Source of the DNA: JAADHG01 sp964418645
GTDB lineage: Bacteria; Bacteroidota; Bacteroidia; Flavobacteriales; Flavobacteriaceae
NCBI GenBank assembly: GCA_964418645.1
Contig: CAYQME010000003.1
Span: 1 to 64,000 of the forward strand
DNA length: 64,000 nucleotides
Direction of reading: 5' to 3'
Shown here piece by piece: positions 50,576 to 59,438 of the stretch. Positions within the stretch are counted from its first letter, which is position 1. Each line of letters begins with the position of its first letter. Position numbers and translations under genes: made by a program. The notes under the pieces are model-generated. The model saw nothing but the letters and a program-made list of their open reading frames with translations. It did no database searches and was not told where the DNA came from.

Positions 50576-51538
50576 TCATTTAAACTGGTTAATTATCATA
50601 GTTGCTACACGTAAAGCCTCTGTGCCATCATGTAGTGTTACAATAGGTTTTGTATTTGTATTTATGGCATTAGCAAAGGTTTCTAATTCATCTAGAATAG
50701 CATTGTTATTAAAAATTTCAGGATTATCAAAATAGATTTGTTTTTTTACACCTTCAGCATTTTGCAGAATCATATCAAAATCTCCTGGAATTTCAGGTGC
50801 ATCCTTCATTTTTACCACTTCGCATTTCTTTTCTAAAAAATCCACAGAGATATAAGCATCCTTTTGAAAAAATCGTGTTTTACGCATGTTCTTTAAAGAA
50901 ATTCTACTTGCAGTGAGGTTGGCGACACAACCATTTTCAAATTCAATTCTAGCGTTTGCAATGTCTGGAGTATCACTGATTACCGAAACACCACTTGCAG
51001 AAACATGCTTTACTTTAGAGTTTACAACACTAAGGATAATATCAATATCATGAATCATTAAGTCTAAAACCACTGGGACATCTGTACCACGCGGATTAAA
51101 CTCAGCCAAACGATGCGCTTCAATAAACATTGGGTTTTCAATTTGATCCTTTACGCCAATAAATGCAGGATTAAAACGCTCTACATGTCCTACTTGACCT
51201 CTTAGATCATGCTCCGCTAAAAGACGTCTAATCTCTTTGGCTTCTTCAACAGTTTTAGCAATAGGCTTTTCAATAAAAATATGTTTCCCTTTTGCTATGG
51301 CTTGTTTAGCACAATTATAATGAGATAATGTTGGTGTTACTATATCAACCATATCTACAGCCTCTATAAGCGCTTCGACTGTGTTAAAATAGGTGTATCC
51401 AAATTCAGTTTCTACATGTTTTGCATTTTTTTCATCGGCATCATAAAAACCAATAAGTTCATATTTGTCGGATTGGTTAAGAAGTCTTAAATGAATTTTT
51501 CCAAGGTGTCCAGCACCAAGTACACCAGCTTTAAGCAT
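50576..51538 (-). CDS. Gfo/Idh/MocA family oxidoreductase
   Basis: 320 residues, NAD(P)-dependent sugar or inositol-type oxidoreductase. Rossmann motif LKAGVLGAGHLGKIHLRLLN at the N-terminus, then IFIEKPIAKTVEEAKEIRRL (the E-K-P motif) and VGHVERFNPAF. A beta-sheet C-terminal domain carries VVLDLMIHDIDIILSVVNS, the D-x-x-x-H-D-I-D catalytic region. The substrate is unknown; the gene is common in flavobacteria next to 3-hydroxybutyryl-CoA dehydrogenase. The stop lies 4 bases from the 109-bp repeat. Confidence 0.9.
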   Translation of the reverse strand: MLKAGVLGAGHLGKIHLRLLNQSDKYELIGFYDADEKNAKHVETEFGYTYFNTVEALIEAVDMVDIVTPTLSHYNCAKQAIAKGKHIFIEKPIAKTVEEAKEIRRLLAEHDLRGQVGHVERFNPAFIGVKDQIENPMFIEAHRLAEFNPRGTDVPVVLDLMIHDIDIILSVVNSKVKHVSASGVSVISDTPDIANARIEFENGCVANLTASRISLKNMRKTRFFQKDAYISVDFLEKKCEVVKMKDAPEIPGDFDMILQNAEGVKKQIYFDNPEIFNNNAILDELETFANAINTNTKPIVTLHDGTEALRVATMIINQFK

Positions 51539-51661
51539 AGTTTTTCGTTTTCAACAAAAATAGTTTTTTTGAAGCAGAAAAAAGCAAAAAGAAAATAGAA
51601 AATAGAGTTTGTGTTTTTTGAGGATTGCGTTACTTTTAAGTTTTAAAATTGACCTATAAAT

Positions 51662-52303
51662 TTGAAAGACACATTTAAACATAAAGGCCTTCGACAACAG
51701 TTAGTCGCTATTATTAAAGACAAAGGAATTATAGACGAAAACGTATTAAAAGCAATTGGAAAAGTGCCACGACATTTGTTTATGGATTCTGGTTTTTTAG
51801 ACCATGCCTATCAAGATAAAGCATTTCCTATTGCTGCCGACCAAACCATTTCGCAACCTTATACAGTAGCTTATCAAACGGAGTTATTGCAAGTAAAAAA
51901 AGGAGATAAAATTTTAGAGATTGGTACAGGTAGTGGCTATCAAGCTGCTATTTTATGTGAGTTGGGTGCTACATTATATAGTATTGAGCGACAGAAAGAG
52001 CTATTTAAAAAAACGAGTAAGTTTTTACCAAAGCTAGGTTATGGTGCTAAAAAACTCATTTTCGGCGATGGTTATAATGGCTTGATAGAAGAAGCACCTT
52101 TTGATAGTATTATAGTTACAGCAGGAGCACCTTTTGTGCCTAAGCCTTTACTAGAACAACTTAAAATTGGAGGACGTCTTGTAATTCCAGTTGGTGAAGA
52201 TGTGCAAATTATGACCATATTTATTAGAAAAGGAGAAAAAGAGTTTGAAAAGCGCGAACTCGATCAGTTTCGTTTTGTGCCTTTATTGGAGGATAAAAAT
52301 TAA
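51662..52303 (+). CDS. pcm: Protein-L-isoaspartate O-methyltransferase
   Basis: Repairs isoaspartyl residues in ageing proteins using SAM. 213 residues: KVPRHLFMDSGFLDHAYQDK, PIAADQTISQPYTVAYQTEL (substrate loop) and the SAM site KILEIGTGSGYQAAILCELG, closing with IIVTAGAPFVPKPLLEQLK. The start is TTG at 51662 (reads KDTFKHKGLRQQL onward); no ATG occurs before residue 40. A TAAATTTG sequence overlaps this codon, which either is coincidental or means the start is mis-assigned. Between divergent and convergent neighbours, it is a single gene. Confidence 0.93.
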   Translation: MKDTFKHKGLRQQLVAIIKDKGIIDENVLKAIGKVPRHLFMDSGFLDHAYQDKAFPIAADQTISQPYTVAYQTELLQVKKGDKILEIGTGSGYQAAILCELGATLYSIERQKELFKKTSKFLPKLGYGAKKLIFGDGYNGLIEEAPFDSIIVTAGAPFVPKPLLEQLKIGGRLVIPVGEDVQIMTIFIRKGEKEFEKRELDQFRFVPLLEDKN

Positions 52304-52327
52304 TTACAATTTCGTTTTTCTGATAGA

Positions 52328-52819
52328 TTAAATTGTTTTCTCCATGGTATAATCGTCCATTACGAAACCATTACCAATATCTTGAACTATGGATCCTGTA
52401 TTTACAAATCCCATATTTTTATAAGCTTTTATAGACTTGCTATTGTTTATGTTTACGGTCAATGTGATTTTAGTACAGTTTAGTTTATAGGCTTGTTGTG
52501 TAATAAATTCCATTGCTGTTTTACCCAAATCTATGCCACGATATTCTTTTTGTATATAAATCTTACTTAAAAATAAAGCGTCATCTTCTTTTTTAAAAGA
52601 CAAATACCCAGCAGGAATATCATTATAATAAACTAGGTAGTAGTAATACCCTTGCTTAACTTGTGCTTCAATAGCTGTAGCGGTCTGAAACTTATGAATC
52701 ATGTATTCTACTTGGGCGACACCAATAATAGAGGTATAATGTTCATGCCAAATTGTAGATGCTAATTGTTCAATGAGGGTATAGCTCGCTTTGGTATTGG
52801 TAGCAATTATCTTAATCAT
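52328..52819 (-). CDS. GNAT-family N-acetyltransferase
   Basis: 163 residues. The acetyl-CoA site IYIQKEYRGIDLGKTAMEFI holds the R-x-x-x-x-G motif, and SIKAYKNMGFVNTGSIVQDI completes the fold. Substrate unknown; similarity to spermidine or antibiotic acetyltransferases is too general to call. It lies 6 bases downstream of the unknown membrane protein gene and is probably co-transcribed with it. Confidence 0.87.
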   Translation of the reverse strand: MIKIIATNTKASYTLIEQLASTIWHEHYTSIIGVAQVEYMIHKFQTATAIEAQVKQGYYYYLVYYNDIPAGYLSFKKEDDALFLSKIYIQKEYRGIDLGKTAMEFITQQAYKLNCTKITLTVNINNSKSIKAYKNMGFVNTGSIVQDIGNGFVMDDYTMEKTI

Positions 52820-52825
52820 TTGTTT

Positions 52826-53446
52826 TTATTCTCGAATAATTCTTCCATAATTTGATAAATCAAAATACATTTCACTATAGTTTTTTATCTCTTTGATAGT
52901 AAAGAGATTCTCAACTCCTTTTATCCAAAAGGTTTTAAAATAATTTTTAAAATCTTCAAGTGTTTTCATATCAAAATCTTTTTTATCAACGGGTAATCCA
53001 TTTAAAATAAATTCTCTATTTACTGGGATATTATAATATTTAGTTAAAAGGATTTCATCATTAAGCATATTAATTGTAAAGTCAATTTGTCCATAAAAAA
53101 CCCACCATTGGCTATAAATTTTACTATTCATTTTCAATAAATCATTATTAACACCTTGATTGACAATATCTTTTAAATCTTTTAAATATTGAATTGTTTG
53201 TTCTTTATATGCATTCTCAAAAAAGATACTGTTTTCAGGAATATTTCTTAATTGTTGAATTTCAAAAAATAATTTTTCAAGAATTAAGTAGTCTCCAATA
53301 AGATTTGAATTATTCTCTTTCTTTTGATATTGTAATTGATTATATACAAGACCTAAAGCAAATAAGGCAATAATTAATAAAAAAACAGATGAAATAGTAT
53401 TAAAGTTATTACTTAAAAGTTTAGACCATTTTTTGCTTTTCTCCAT
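52826..53446 (-). CDS. Single-pass membrane protein, function unknown
   Basis: 206 residues, not recognised. One transmembrane helix (about 17-36, TISSVFLLIIALFALGLVYN) follows a basic cytoplasmic N-terminus, and the remainder is a helical, extracytoplasmic domain with many aromatic and amphipathic segments (LILEKLFFEIQQLRNI, WWVFYGQIDFTINMLNDE). It shows no catalytic motif. The organisation recalls small flavobacterial sensor-like proteins of the DUF6090 type but that similarity is weak. The start at 53446 (MEKSKKW) is preferred; the frame opens 4 codons further upstream to 53458. Coupled to the acetyltransferase downstream. Confidence 0.7.
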   Translation of the reverse strand: MEKSKKWSKLLSNNFNTISSVFLLIIALFALGLVYNQLQYQKKENNSNLIGDYLILEKLFFEIQQLRNIPENSIFFENAYKEQTIQYLKDLKDIVNQGVNNDLLKMNSKIYSQWWVFYGQIDFTINMLNDEILLTKYYNIPVNREFILNGLPVDKKDFDMKTLEDFKNYFKTFWIKGVENLFTIKEIKNYSEMYFDLSNYGRIIRE

Positions 53447-53537
53447 AAGGGGTAGCATATTTTTATAAAGAATTTAATCATTGGTTTGATGTTGATTATA
53501 ATTAAGCTAAGGTTATAGTGTTTTTGTTTTTATAATT

Positions 53538-54251
53538 TTAAAGTTGTAAGGATAATTCTATTAAATATTTGTATCCCATTGCAGTTGCTATTGCAATACC
53601 AAAACTTAATAATGTGCCAATTAAAATATATTCGGTTAAATTTCTATCATCAGCTTTGGATAAATCACCAAATCTGAATACAGATTTTGCTGCTAGAAGG
53701 AAGCCAATCCCTTCCCAATAATTTAAAATTATAAAAGAAAAAATAAATAATCTTTCTAACATTCCAATATACTTTCCTGCTTGGTTTGGAGATGTGTCAT
53801 TTATTTTCCATTTGGATATAAGAATTTTAATTACAACAGAGGATACATAAGTCGTTATTAGAAGAAATGTTATTAAAAGTAACGACTTAATGCTGTAAAT
53901 AGAAGTCATATTTATTTTAAAAGGAGCGTAATAATGGACGACTCCAAAAATTATAATAAAGTGCAGAATTTGGTCTGAAAAAAATAATATGCGTGAATTT
54001 ATTTTCTCATTCAAATTCAATTTTATGAGATCAATGATGTAATGCGAAATTATTACAAGGATAATGCCTTTCCAGTAATGAAAGTTGAATTGTAATATTA
54101 CTAATAATAGAACTGTATGAATTAATAGATGCCAATATAAGTAGGGCGATTTATATTTTTTTTCTTTTTTGTTATCAATCCATTTATCAGATTGAAATAA
54201 AAAATCGCCCGCTAAATGAGCTAAAATAAACTTTATGGCTAGTGTTAACAT
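53538..54251 (-). CDS. DUF3307 family membrane protein
   Basis: 237 residues with about six hydrophobic helices. The DUF3307 N-terminal signature is visible: ILAHLAGDFLFQSDKWIDNK and SPYLYWHLLIHTVLLLVIL, then IISHYIIDLIKL, in which a conserved His-Asp pair lies in the membrane region. Function is unknown. It overlaps the upstream SatD-like regulator gene by 7 bases, so the two are translationally coupled, a pairing also seen in other bacteria. I infer that the membrane protein is the effector of, or is controlled with, that regulator. Confidence 0.85.
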   Translation of the reverse strand: MLTLAIKFILAHLAGDFLFQSDKWIDNKKEKKYKSPYLYWHLLIHTVLLLVILQFNFHYWKGIILVIISHYIIDLIKLNLNEKINSRILFFSDQILHFIIIFGVVHYYAPFKINMTSIYSIKSLLLITFLLITTYVSSVVIKILISKWKINDTSPNQAGKYIGMLERLFIFSFIILNYWEGIGFLLAAKSVFRFGDLSKADDRNLTEYILIGTLLSFGIAIATAMGYKYLIELSLQL

Positions 54252-54847
54252 TTACTTTTAATTTTTTGTTGATAGTAGTAAAGGAGTTTTCGAATTTCAT
54301 CAAATCCACCTCTTTTTAGACCTGTGCTAATATTACTTTGTTTTTTGTTAAGTAGAATAGCCAATTGTTTTTGATTTATATAATCAGACTCTATTGCAGT
54401 CTTAATTATTAAACTAGAAGTTGGAGCCCAATTATTCATAGTTAGGGTGGCAAGGCCAAACATTAAATTCATTGTTTGATTGAAATCTTTCCATATGGTT
54501 TGAATAGTAAGAGTTTGTTTCTTTAGTTTCTCGAAAGCTTCCCCAGAATAGATAAAGGCACTTCCGTTTGATTCAGTTATTTTTTCTGATTCGTATGTTT
54601 TTTCTCCAATTCCAATTGCTAACCTAACGTCTAACGACTTATACTGTTTTATCGTTGACTTGATTAGTATTGCGACTTTTAACGCCTCGTTAGGCAATAC
54701 TTCTATTTGAAAGCTATCACCACGATATATTTCCCAAGTTTTTGGCTCTGAACCATATTCGTTCAAGACCGTTTTTAATTCTGGCATCCATTTTTGTACA
54801 TCAACATTTCTGGAATTGATAATATCTCCAGTTATGATTGCAATCAT
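54245..54847 (-). CDS. SatD-like regulator with C-terminal helix-turn-helix
   Basis: 200 residues. The N-terminal part MIAIITGDIINSRNVDVQKW and GDSFQIEVLPNEALKVAIL resembles the SatD family (PF16264 from memory), a fold related to nucleotide cyclases or kinases but without clear catalytic residues. The C-terminal 50 residues look like a helix-turn-helix: INQKQLAILLNKKQSNISTG. It is the first gene of an operon with DUF3307. Upstream lie two tandem 28-bp palindromic units that include its promoter (54863-54918), so autoregulation is likely. Ligand and full regulon are unknown. Confidence 0.75.
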   Translation of the reverse strand: MIAIITGDIINSRNVDVQKWMPELKTVLNEYGSEPKTWEIYRGDSFQIEVLPNEALKVAILIKSTIKQYKSLDVRLAIGIGEKTYESEKITESNGSAFIYSGEAFEKLKKQTLTIQTIWKDFNQTMNLMFGLATLTMNNWAPTSSLIIKTAIESDYINQKQLAILLNKKQSNISTGLKRGGFDEIRKLLYYYQQKIKSKC

Positions 54848-54862
54848 AAGTTCTAATTTTTT

Positions 54863-54918
54863 TCAAATATATATGCTTTTTTGCATATAATCAAATATAT
54901 ATGCTTTTTCGCATATAA
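54863..54918 (-). promoter_or_regulatory. Tandem operator-promoter of the SatD-like operon
   Basis: Two 28-bp units (54863-54890 and 54891-54918) differ by one base. Each holds a 20-bp inverted repeat TATATGC(N6)GCATATA (54870-54889 and 54898-54917) and a TATATTTG box. On the minus strand the distal TTTG (54895-54892), 20 bases, then TATATTTG (54871-54864) is a perfect Bacteroidota promoter, and the proximal palindrome occupies exactly its spacer. A protein bound there would block RNA polymerase. The ATG is 17 bases from the -7 box. Confidence 0.8.
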
Positions 54919-55004
54919 TTTAAGTTATATTCTTTTTAGTGTATATTTAAAAATAAGGATACATATTCTCAGTAATATTTCAGTATAACAGAAAGTTTTG
55001 TTAT

Positions 55005-55535
55005 TTAATTTTTTGGTAAATATGCTTTAGGAATAGGGTTGTTTAGACTTTCCTGTGTCCAATATATATTAATAATCCACCAACGCTTACTATCATTTAA
55101 TAGCTGAATACTATTAATACCACGCATAAAAGGTTTCTCGTCTGCCTCACTATGAAATGATTCGTAGGTACTAAAAACTTGGGTAATGTTTCCAAAGGTA
55201 TTTGTGGTTCTGTGTATTTCTTTTTCAAAAAAACCATTTTCTACCAACCACTTTCCAGAACCAGTGATATAATCGTTAGGTGTCATAAAAAGTGCGCCAA
55301 TGAAGCCTTCTTGGTTTTTACCTGATGGAATGAGTTTTGCATCTGGATGAAACAAATATTTAAAAAGTTCCCAATCTCGTGCTTCACCTTTTTCACCAGA
55401 GATTACGCCATATAAAGTTTCTAATATGCTGTTTAAGGATTGTACTTTAGAAGTATAATCTTTAGCAATTTCTTGTGCATTTAAAGAAAAAGTAACCATG
55501 AAACAACAAATGAGCATTGTGTGAATTTTATTCAT
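55005..55535 (-). CDS. Exported NTF2-like (SnoaL/DUF4440-type) protein
   Basis: 176 residues with a signal peptide (1-20, ends FSLNAQ). The NTF2-like alpha+beta barrel pattern is evident: LETLYGVISGEKGEARDWEL, KYLFHPDAKLIPSG and a strand-rich end IQLLNDSKRWWIINIYWTQE. Such proteins are small-molecule binders, isomerases or dehydratases; no catalytic residue can be assigned. It lies 36 bases downstream of the DUF5686 gene on the same strand, probably co-transcribed. Confidence 0.8.
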   Translation of the reverse strand: MNKIHTMLICCFMVTFSLNAQEIAKDYTSKVQSLNSILETLYGVISGEKGEARDWELFKYLFHPDAKLIPSGKNQEGFIGALFMTPNDYITGSGKWLVENGFFEKEIHRTTNTFGNITQVFSTYESFHSEADEKPFMRGINSIQLLNDSKRWWIINIYWTQESLNNPIPKAYLPKN

Positions 55536-55570
55536 AATTAAATATTTTAGAAAACGTTTAAAGTTAGTTA

Positions 55571-58033
55571 TTAAAAACTAATCCCAAAAATAACGGCATC
55601 GGCTATAAATCCGTTTTGGTAAGACCGTACATAGTCCACTCGTAAAAATCGAAATTTCCCCCAACCTAAATTATCTATACCAATATTAAATTCTTGGTAA
55701 GGTGTGTTATTACTTGTAGAGAGATTATGTGCGCCAATAACCATGTTAAAATTGAGCTTGTTTAACAACGGTATTTTTCCCAAAATATAGCCTTTAAAGT
55801 TATGTTGTGCATGAAACTCCATATACGATTTATTAGTGCTTAAGCTGTAATACGGCAAGTTGTTAAACGCGTTTACATAGTTGCCACGACTCACATGCGT
55901 TTGGTTGCCATTAAAATGCTGAAAGTCCATAAACGCAATGGCATCGGCATTAAAAAATGTGCCTGCTCTTAAGTTATATTGAAAATAGCCTTTGTTGCCA
56001 ATATTAAAACCTTGTGTTAATCGGGCTTTAATCTGCTCGAAATTATAATTGTTAATACTGGCTCCAAAGCCTTTTTCGTAACCTAAAAATAGGGTTGGGT
56101 ATTTACTATTTGAAATATTGAACTTACTATTAGGATAACTTAAATACTGTTGCCCAAAATTAATACGTGCCGATACATTAAGTTTAAAAATGTTATGTGT
56201 ATTAAAAGGAGCCACTCCAAAAGCAGTATTGTCTAATGGATTGTTACTTGTGTAAGCATTATTCTCATCATTTATAAAGGTTTGATCTGTAGTATTAAAA
56301 AGTGGTGTGCGCTTTTCGTAACTTAAAGTAGAGTAGAAGCGAAGTCCGTTAAAGAGTTCTTGTGAAAACGATACTTGAGCAAAACTCTTCTCATACAATT
56401 TCATGTAATTATCTTCAAAAAATAAAGTACTAACTGAGTTTACCAGTTTTGAAATGGGTTGCCGAATATTAAACTGACTTGTAGTTACACCTCCTGAAAG
56501 CGTTAAAAATGGCCGGCTTACATTATTAAATTTATAAGTTATTGAAGCGGTTGAACGTAAGCGTTTATCGGAAATACTATAATTGAGATTTGCTTTGGCT
56601 CTAAAATAGCGTTTAAACTCATCGTAATTTTTTCTAAAATACAGGCCTAAATTGCTATTCCAGCCTTGTACAGTATTAAAACTTGTAGAAGCTATTGGAG
56701 AGCTAAAATCCAAATTGTAATGCTGGTAAGTGTTGGTGTAGTTGTAGCCTGAAACTACATCCATAATTTTAAATTTGTTCGAAACAGCATCAATAGAATC
56801 TAAATAGGTTTTAGATTTTCTAATGATTTGTATGCTGTCTTTTTTTACGTAATCGTTAGATTCTTCAAAGGTTAATGGTACAGGACGAAAGGTGTTCCAG
56901 TAAATAGAGTCTTTTTTATTGGCTTTATCTGCGAATGATAATACCTCTTTTGTAAATGTTCTTTTGGTGAAATTTGGCATAAAATTATAATTGCTATATA
57001 CTGCTGTAAAACGTCCATCGCCTTTTATGCCAAAAATGCCATATTTAAAATTTATGCTTTGTGAGATGAGTACCCAAAAAGTATCATTTTCAGAATAGGA
57101 AAAGGTTTGTTTTAGAGTAATATAGTCAGCTACAGGAATTTGAGCTTGCTGGCCTGTAATGGTTAATTCTAAAGCGTAAATAGCCCATTGGTCTTCTACA
57201 ATATAAATACTACCCGAAAAAATACGATCGTTTTTTCGACGTGGAATTACCTTAATTTTATTTATAAGATTGCCTTTTTCATCATAAAAAACGCCTTCTA
57301 GTTTATAACGATAATAGTTAAAGGCAAAATCAGCAATTGGTGACACAATTTGATTGCCTAACTCAACCGTATTATTATAAAAATTATAATCGACATCGCT
57401 TGCATTATTAAAGCTAAAACCATTGTTGTCGCCACTTACTTTTGAAGCAATAATTTTTTCTTTGAGTTTATCTGGACTTTGATATTCAATTTTTGAAATG
57501 GTTTCCGATAGATAAATAATTCCACTTCTTGTAGAATCTAATCCACCTCCAAGGTCACCAAGTTCTTGTCCCAGAATTTTTTTAGGAGCATCTTTTATTC
57601 TTATTAAACCACGTGAGTAAAAATCTGCTTTAAAGGCATTAATCTTTTCTAAGAATTGTTTCCGCTTTGCAATAGTATTTCTTATAATACGATTTGCTGG
57701 ATTATCGTTAGCATTAATAACAACTTCATCCAAATTAATGTTTTCTTCAGTAAGAATAGCATCCAAACGATATGGAAAAGCAGTTGCCGTAATGTTCTTT
57801 TTTAGGGTTTTATAGCCCAGATATTTAAATACTATGGTATAAGGTTTCTCTTCTGAAATATTTAGTTCATATTTCCCATCATCATTACTTGTAGTACCTG
57901 TATAGGTACCTTCAATATATATATTTACAAAAGCTAATGGGTTATTGTTTGTATCAGTTACGATACCTTTTACTTGCGAGAAAACAAAACTACTGAACAA
58001 TAGCGAAAGCGTGAGGAGTAATTGTTTTTTCAT
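55571..58033 (-). CDS. DUF5686 outer-membrane protein with carboxypeptidase-like regulatory domain
   Basis: 820 residues. Signal peptide (1-19, ends FVFSQ), then a CarboxypepD_reg-like beta sandwich (about 20-100; VKGIVTDTNNNPLAFVNIYI, TSNDDGKYELNI). The long DUF5686 region (about 105-820) is strand-rich with alternating residues (for example LSYEKRTPLFNTTDQTF, FLGYEKGFGASINNYNFEQI) and closes with the outer-membrane-type C-terminal aromatic, ISF. I infer a large outer-membrane beta barrel of unknown transport role. The family is Bacteroidota-specific. Single large gene in a minus-strand pair with the NTF2-like protein. Confidence 0.88.
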   Translation of the reverse strand: MKKQLLLTLSLLFSSFVFSQVKGIVTDTNNNPLAFVNIYIEGTYTGTTSNDDGKYELNISEEKPYTIVFKYLGYKTLKKNITATAFPYRLDAILTEENINLDEVVINANDNPANRIIRNTIAKRKQFLEKINAFKADFYSRGLIRIKDAPKKILGQELGDLGGGLDSTRSGIIYLSETISKIEYQSPDKLKEKIIASKVSGDNNGFSFNNASDVDYNFYNNTVELGNQIVSPIADFAFNYYRYKLEGVFYDEKGNLINKIKVIPRRKNDRIFSGSIYIVEDQWAIYALELTITGQQAQIPVADYITLKQTFSYSENDTFWVLISQSINFKYGIFGIKGDGRFTAVYSNYNFMPNFTKRTFTKEVLSFADKANKKDSIYWNTFRPVPLTFEESNDYVKKDSIQIIRKSKTYLDSIDAVSNKFKIMDVVSGYNYTNTYQHYNLDFSSPIASTSFNTVQGWNSNLGLYFRKNYDEFKRYFRAKANLNYSISDKRLRSTASITYKFNNVSRPFLTLSGGVTTSQFNIRQPISKLVNSVSTLFFEDNYMKLYEKSFAQVSFSQELFNGLRFYSTLSYEKRTPLFNTTDQTFINDENNAYTSNNPLDNTAFGVAPFNTHNIFKLNVSARINFGQQYLSYPNSKFNISNSKYPTLFLGYEKGFGASINNYNFEQIKARLTQGFNIGNKGYFQYNLRAGTFFNADAIAFMDFQHFNGNQTHVSRGNYVNAFNNLPYYSLSTNKSYMEFHAQHNFKGYILGKIPLLNKLNFNMVIGAHNLSTSNNTPYQEFNIGIDNLGWGKFRFLRVDYVRSYQNGFIADAVIFGISF

Positions 58034-58152
58034 ATAAATTGATAAAGTTAGTGATACTACTATAGACGTCTTTATTTAATAAAAGACTATCTAACTGTTT
58101 TCAAACTTAGAGATTAAACTCTTAGTAAATTGTTATAGCTCTCTTAAACTTA

Positions 58153-58608
58153 TTAGAAATTTTTCTTAATGCGGTCTAAGTCGCGCTTGTTATCTCGGTC
58201 TTTAATAGACTCGCGTTTATCGTAAAGTTTTTTTCCTTTGGTAAGTGCTATTTCAAGTTTAGCGAATCCTTTTTCATTAATAAATAAACGCAAAGGTACA
58301 ATGGTAAGTCCTGTGTTTTTTACTTCTTTTTCAAGCTTTCGTAGTTCGCGCTTATTGAGTAAAAGCTTGCGTTCGGCTTTGGGCCTATGGTTGCTATAGT
58401 TTCCATAGGCATACTCTTCAATAGACATATTGATAACAAAAAGCTCACCTTGTTCATTAAATTCACAAAAGCTTTCAGCTATTGAGGCTTTACTTTGTCT
58501 GATGGATTTAATTTCGGTTCCAGTGAGCACAATACCTGCAGTGTATTTATCGATTATTTCGTACTCAAAGCGCGCTTTTTTATTTTGTATGTTTATGTTT
58601 TTTTGCAT
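58153..58608 (-). CDS. smpB: SsrA-binding protein
   Basis: Partner of tmRNA in trans-translation, rescuing stalled ribosomes. 151 residues with the standard blocks: NKKARFEYEIIDKYTAGIVL, GTEIKSIRQSKASIAESFC, SNHRPKAERKLLLNKRELRK, IVPLRLFINEKGFAKLEIAL and the basic C-tail KGKKLYDKRESIKDRDNKRD. Start ATG at 58608; a TTG at 58617 lies inside the -7 box and is rejected. The tmRNA gene itself is not in this window. Confidence 0.97.
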   Translation of the reverse strand: MQKNINIQNKKARFEYEIIDKYTAGIVLTGTEIKSIRQSKASIAESFCEFNEQGELFVINMSIEEYAYGNYSNHRPKAERKLLLNKRELRKLEKEVKNTGLTIVPLRLFINEKGFAKLEIALTKGKKLYDKRESIKDRDNKRDLDRIKKNF

Positions 58609-58614
58609 TGCAGC

Positions 58615-58622
58615 CAAAGGTA
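58615..58622 (-). promoter_or_regulatory. -7 box (TACCTTTG) just upstream of smpB
   Basis: TACCTTTG ends 6 bases before the ATG, implying a nearly leaderless transcript. The -33 region has no TTTG. Confidence 0.5.
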
Positions 58623-58696
58623 AATAATTTAAGATTATTTTAGAATATTCATGTTAAGTATTATGTAGATTTATGGCATAAATAAAAAACATTAAA

Positions 58697-59434
58697 ATGA
58701 ACAAACTGATTTTACCTTTTATTGTGTTAACGATGTTGATGTCTTGTAAGAAGGATGTGCAACCAAACGCAGAGTCTATTATTAGTAAAACTATTGAAGT
58801 TGCAGGCGGAAACCATATTGCAACTTCTACAATCGATTTTGATTTTAGAGATAAACATTATAAAGCCATTCGTAATAATGGCATGTTTCAATTAGAACGA
58901 GAATTTAGAGATTCAATTTATATTATAAAAGATGTGTATACAAACACAGATTTTACAAGATTTATAAATAATGAAGCTGTTGTAGTTCATGATACAATGG
59001 CTAAAAAATATATAAGTTCTGTTAATTCTGTGCACTATTTTTCGGTACTACCTTTTGGATTAGATGGCGCTGCAGTTAATAAAACCTATTTAGGAGATGT
59101 GAATGTTAATGGAAAAACATATTATAAAATTAAAGTAACGTTTAATCAAGAAGGAGGAGGAGAAGATTTTGAAGATGTATTTATATATTGGATAAATACG
59201 GAGTCTTATAAAATAGATTATTTAGCATATTCTTATACTGAAGATGATGGTTTTGGAATGAGATTTAGAGAGGCTTATAACGAGCGTTATGTTAAAGGTA
59301 TTCGTTTTGTAGATTATAATAATTACAAACCTTATAATAATAACGAAAAACTACTCGATTTAGACCGTTTGTTTGAAAATAACGAATTAAAATTATTATC
59401 TAAAATTGAAACTGAGAAGGTTGAGGTAAATTAA
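58697..59434 (+). CDS. DUF6503-like lipoprotein
   Basis: 245 residues. Lipoprotein signal MNKLILPFIVLTMLMSC with the lipidated Cys at 17. A beta-rich LolA-like body follows: IISKTIEVAGGNHIATSTID (a common start of this family), FQLEREFRDSIYIIKDVYTN, INNEAVVVHD, VNVNGKTYYKIKVTF and GFGMRFREAYNERYVKGIRF. I recognise the DUF6503 family of Bacteroidota from memory. Its role in the outer envelope is unknown. It is divergent from smpB (about 90 bases) and ends against a convergent gene. Confidence 0.8.
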   Translation: MNKLILPFIVLTMLMSCKKDVQPNAESIISKTIEVAGGNHIATSTIDFDFRDKHYKAIRNNGMFQLEREFRDSIYIIKDVYTNTDFTRFINNEAVVVHDTMAKKYISSVNSVHYFSVLPFGLDGAAVNKTYLGDVNVNGKTYYKIKVTFNQEGGGEDFEDVFIYWINTESYKIDYLAYSYTEDDGFGMRFREAYNERYVKGIRFVDYNNYKPYNNNEKLLDLDRLFENNELKLLSKIETEKVEVN

Positions 59435-59438
59435 TGAC

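Noticed and set aside
51657..51664. TAAATTTG as promoter of pcm
   Set aside because: It overlaps the only plausible start codon (TTG 51662), so a transcript from it would lack the start; probably coincidence.
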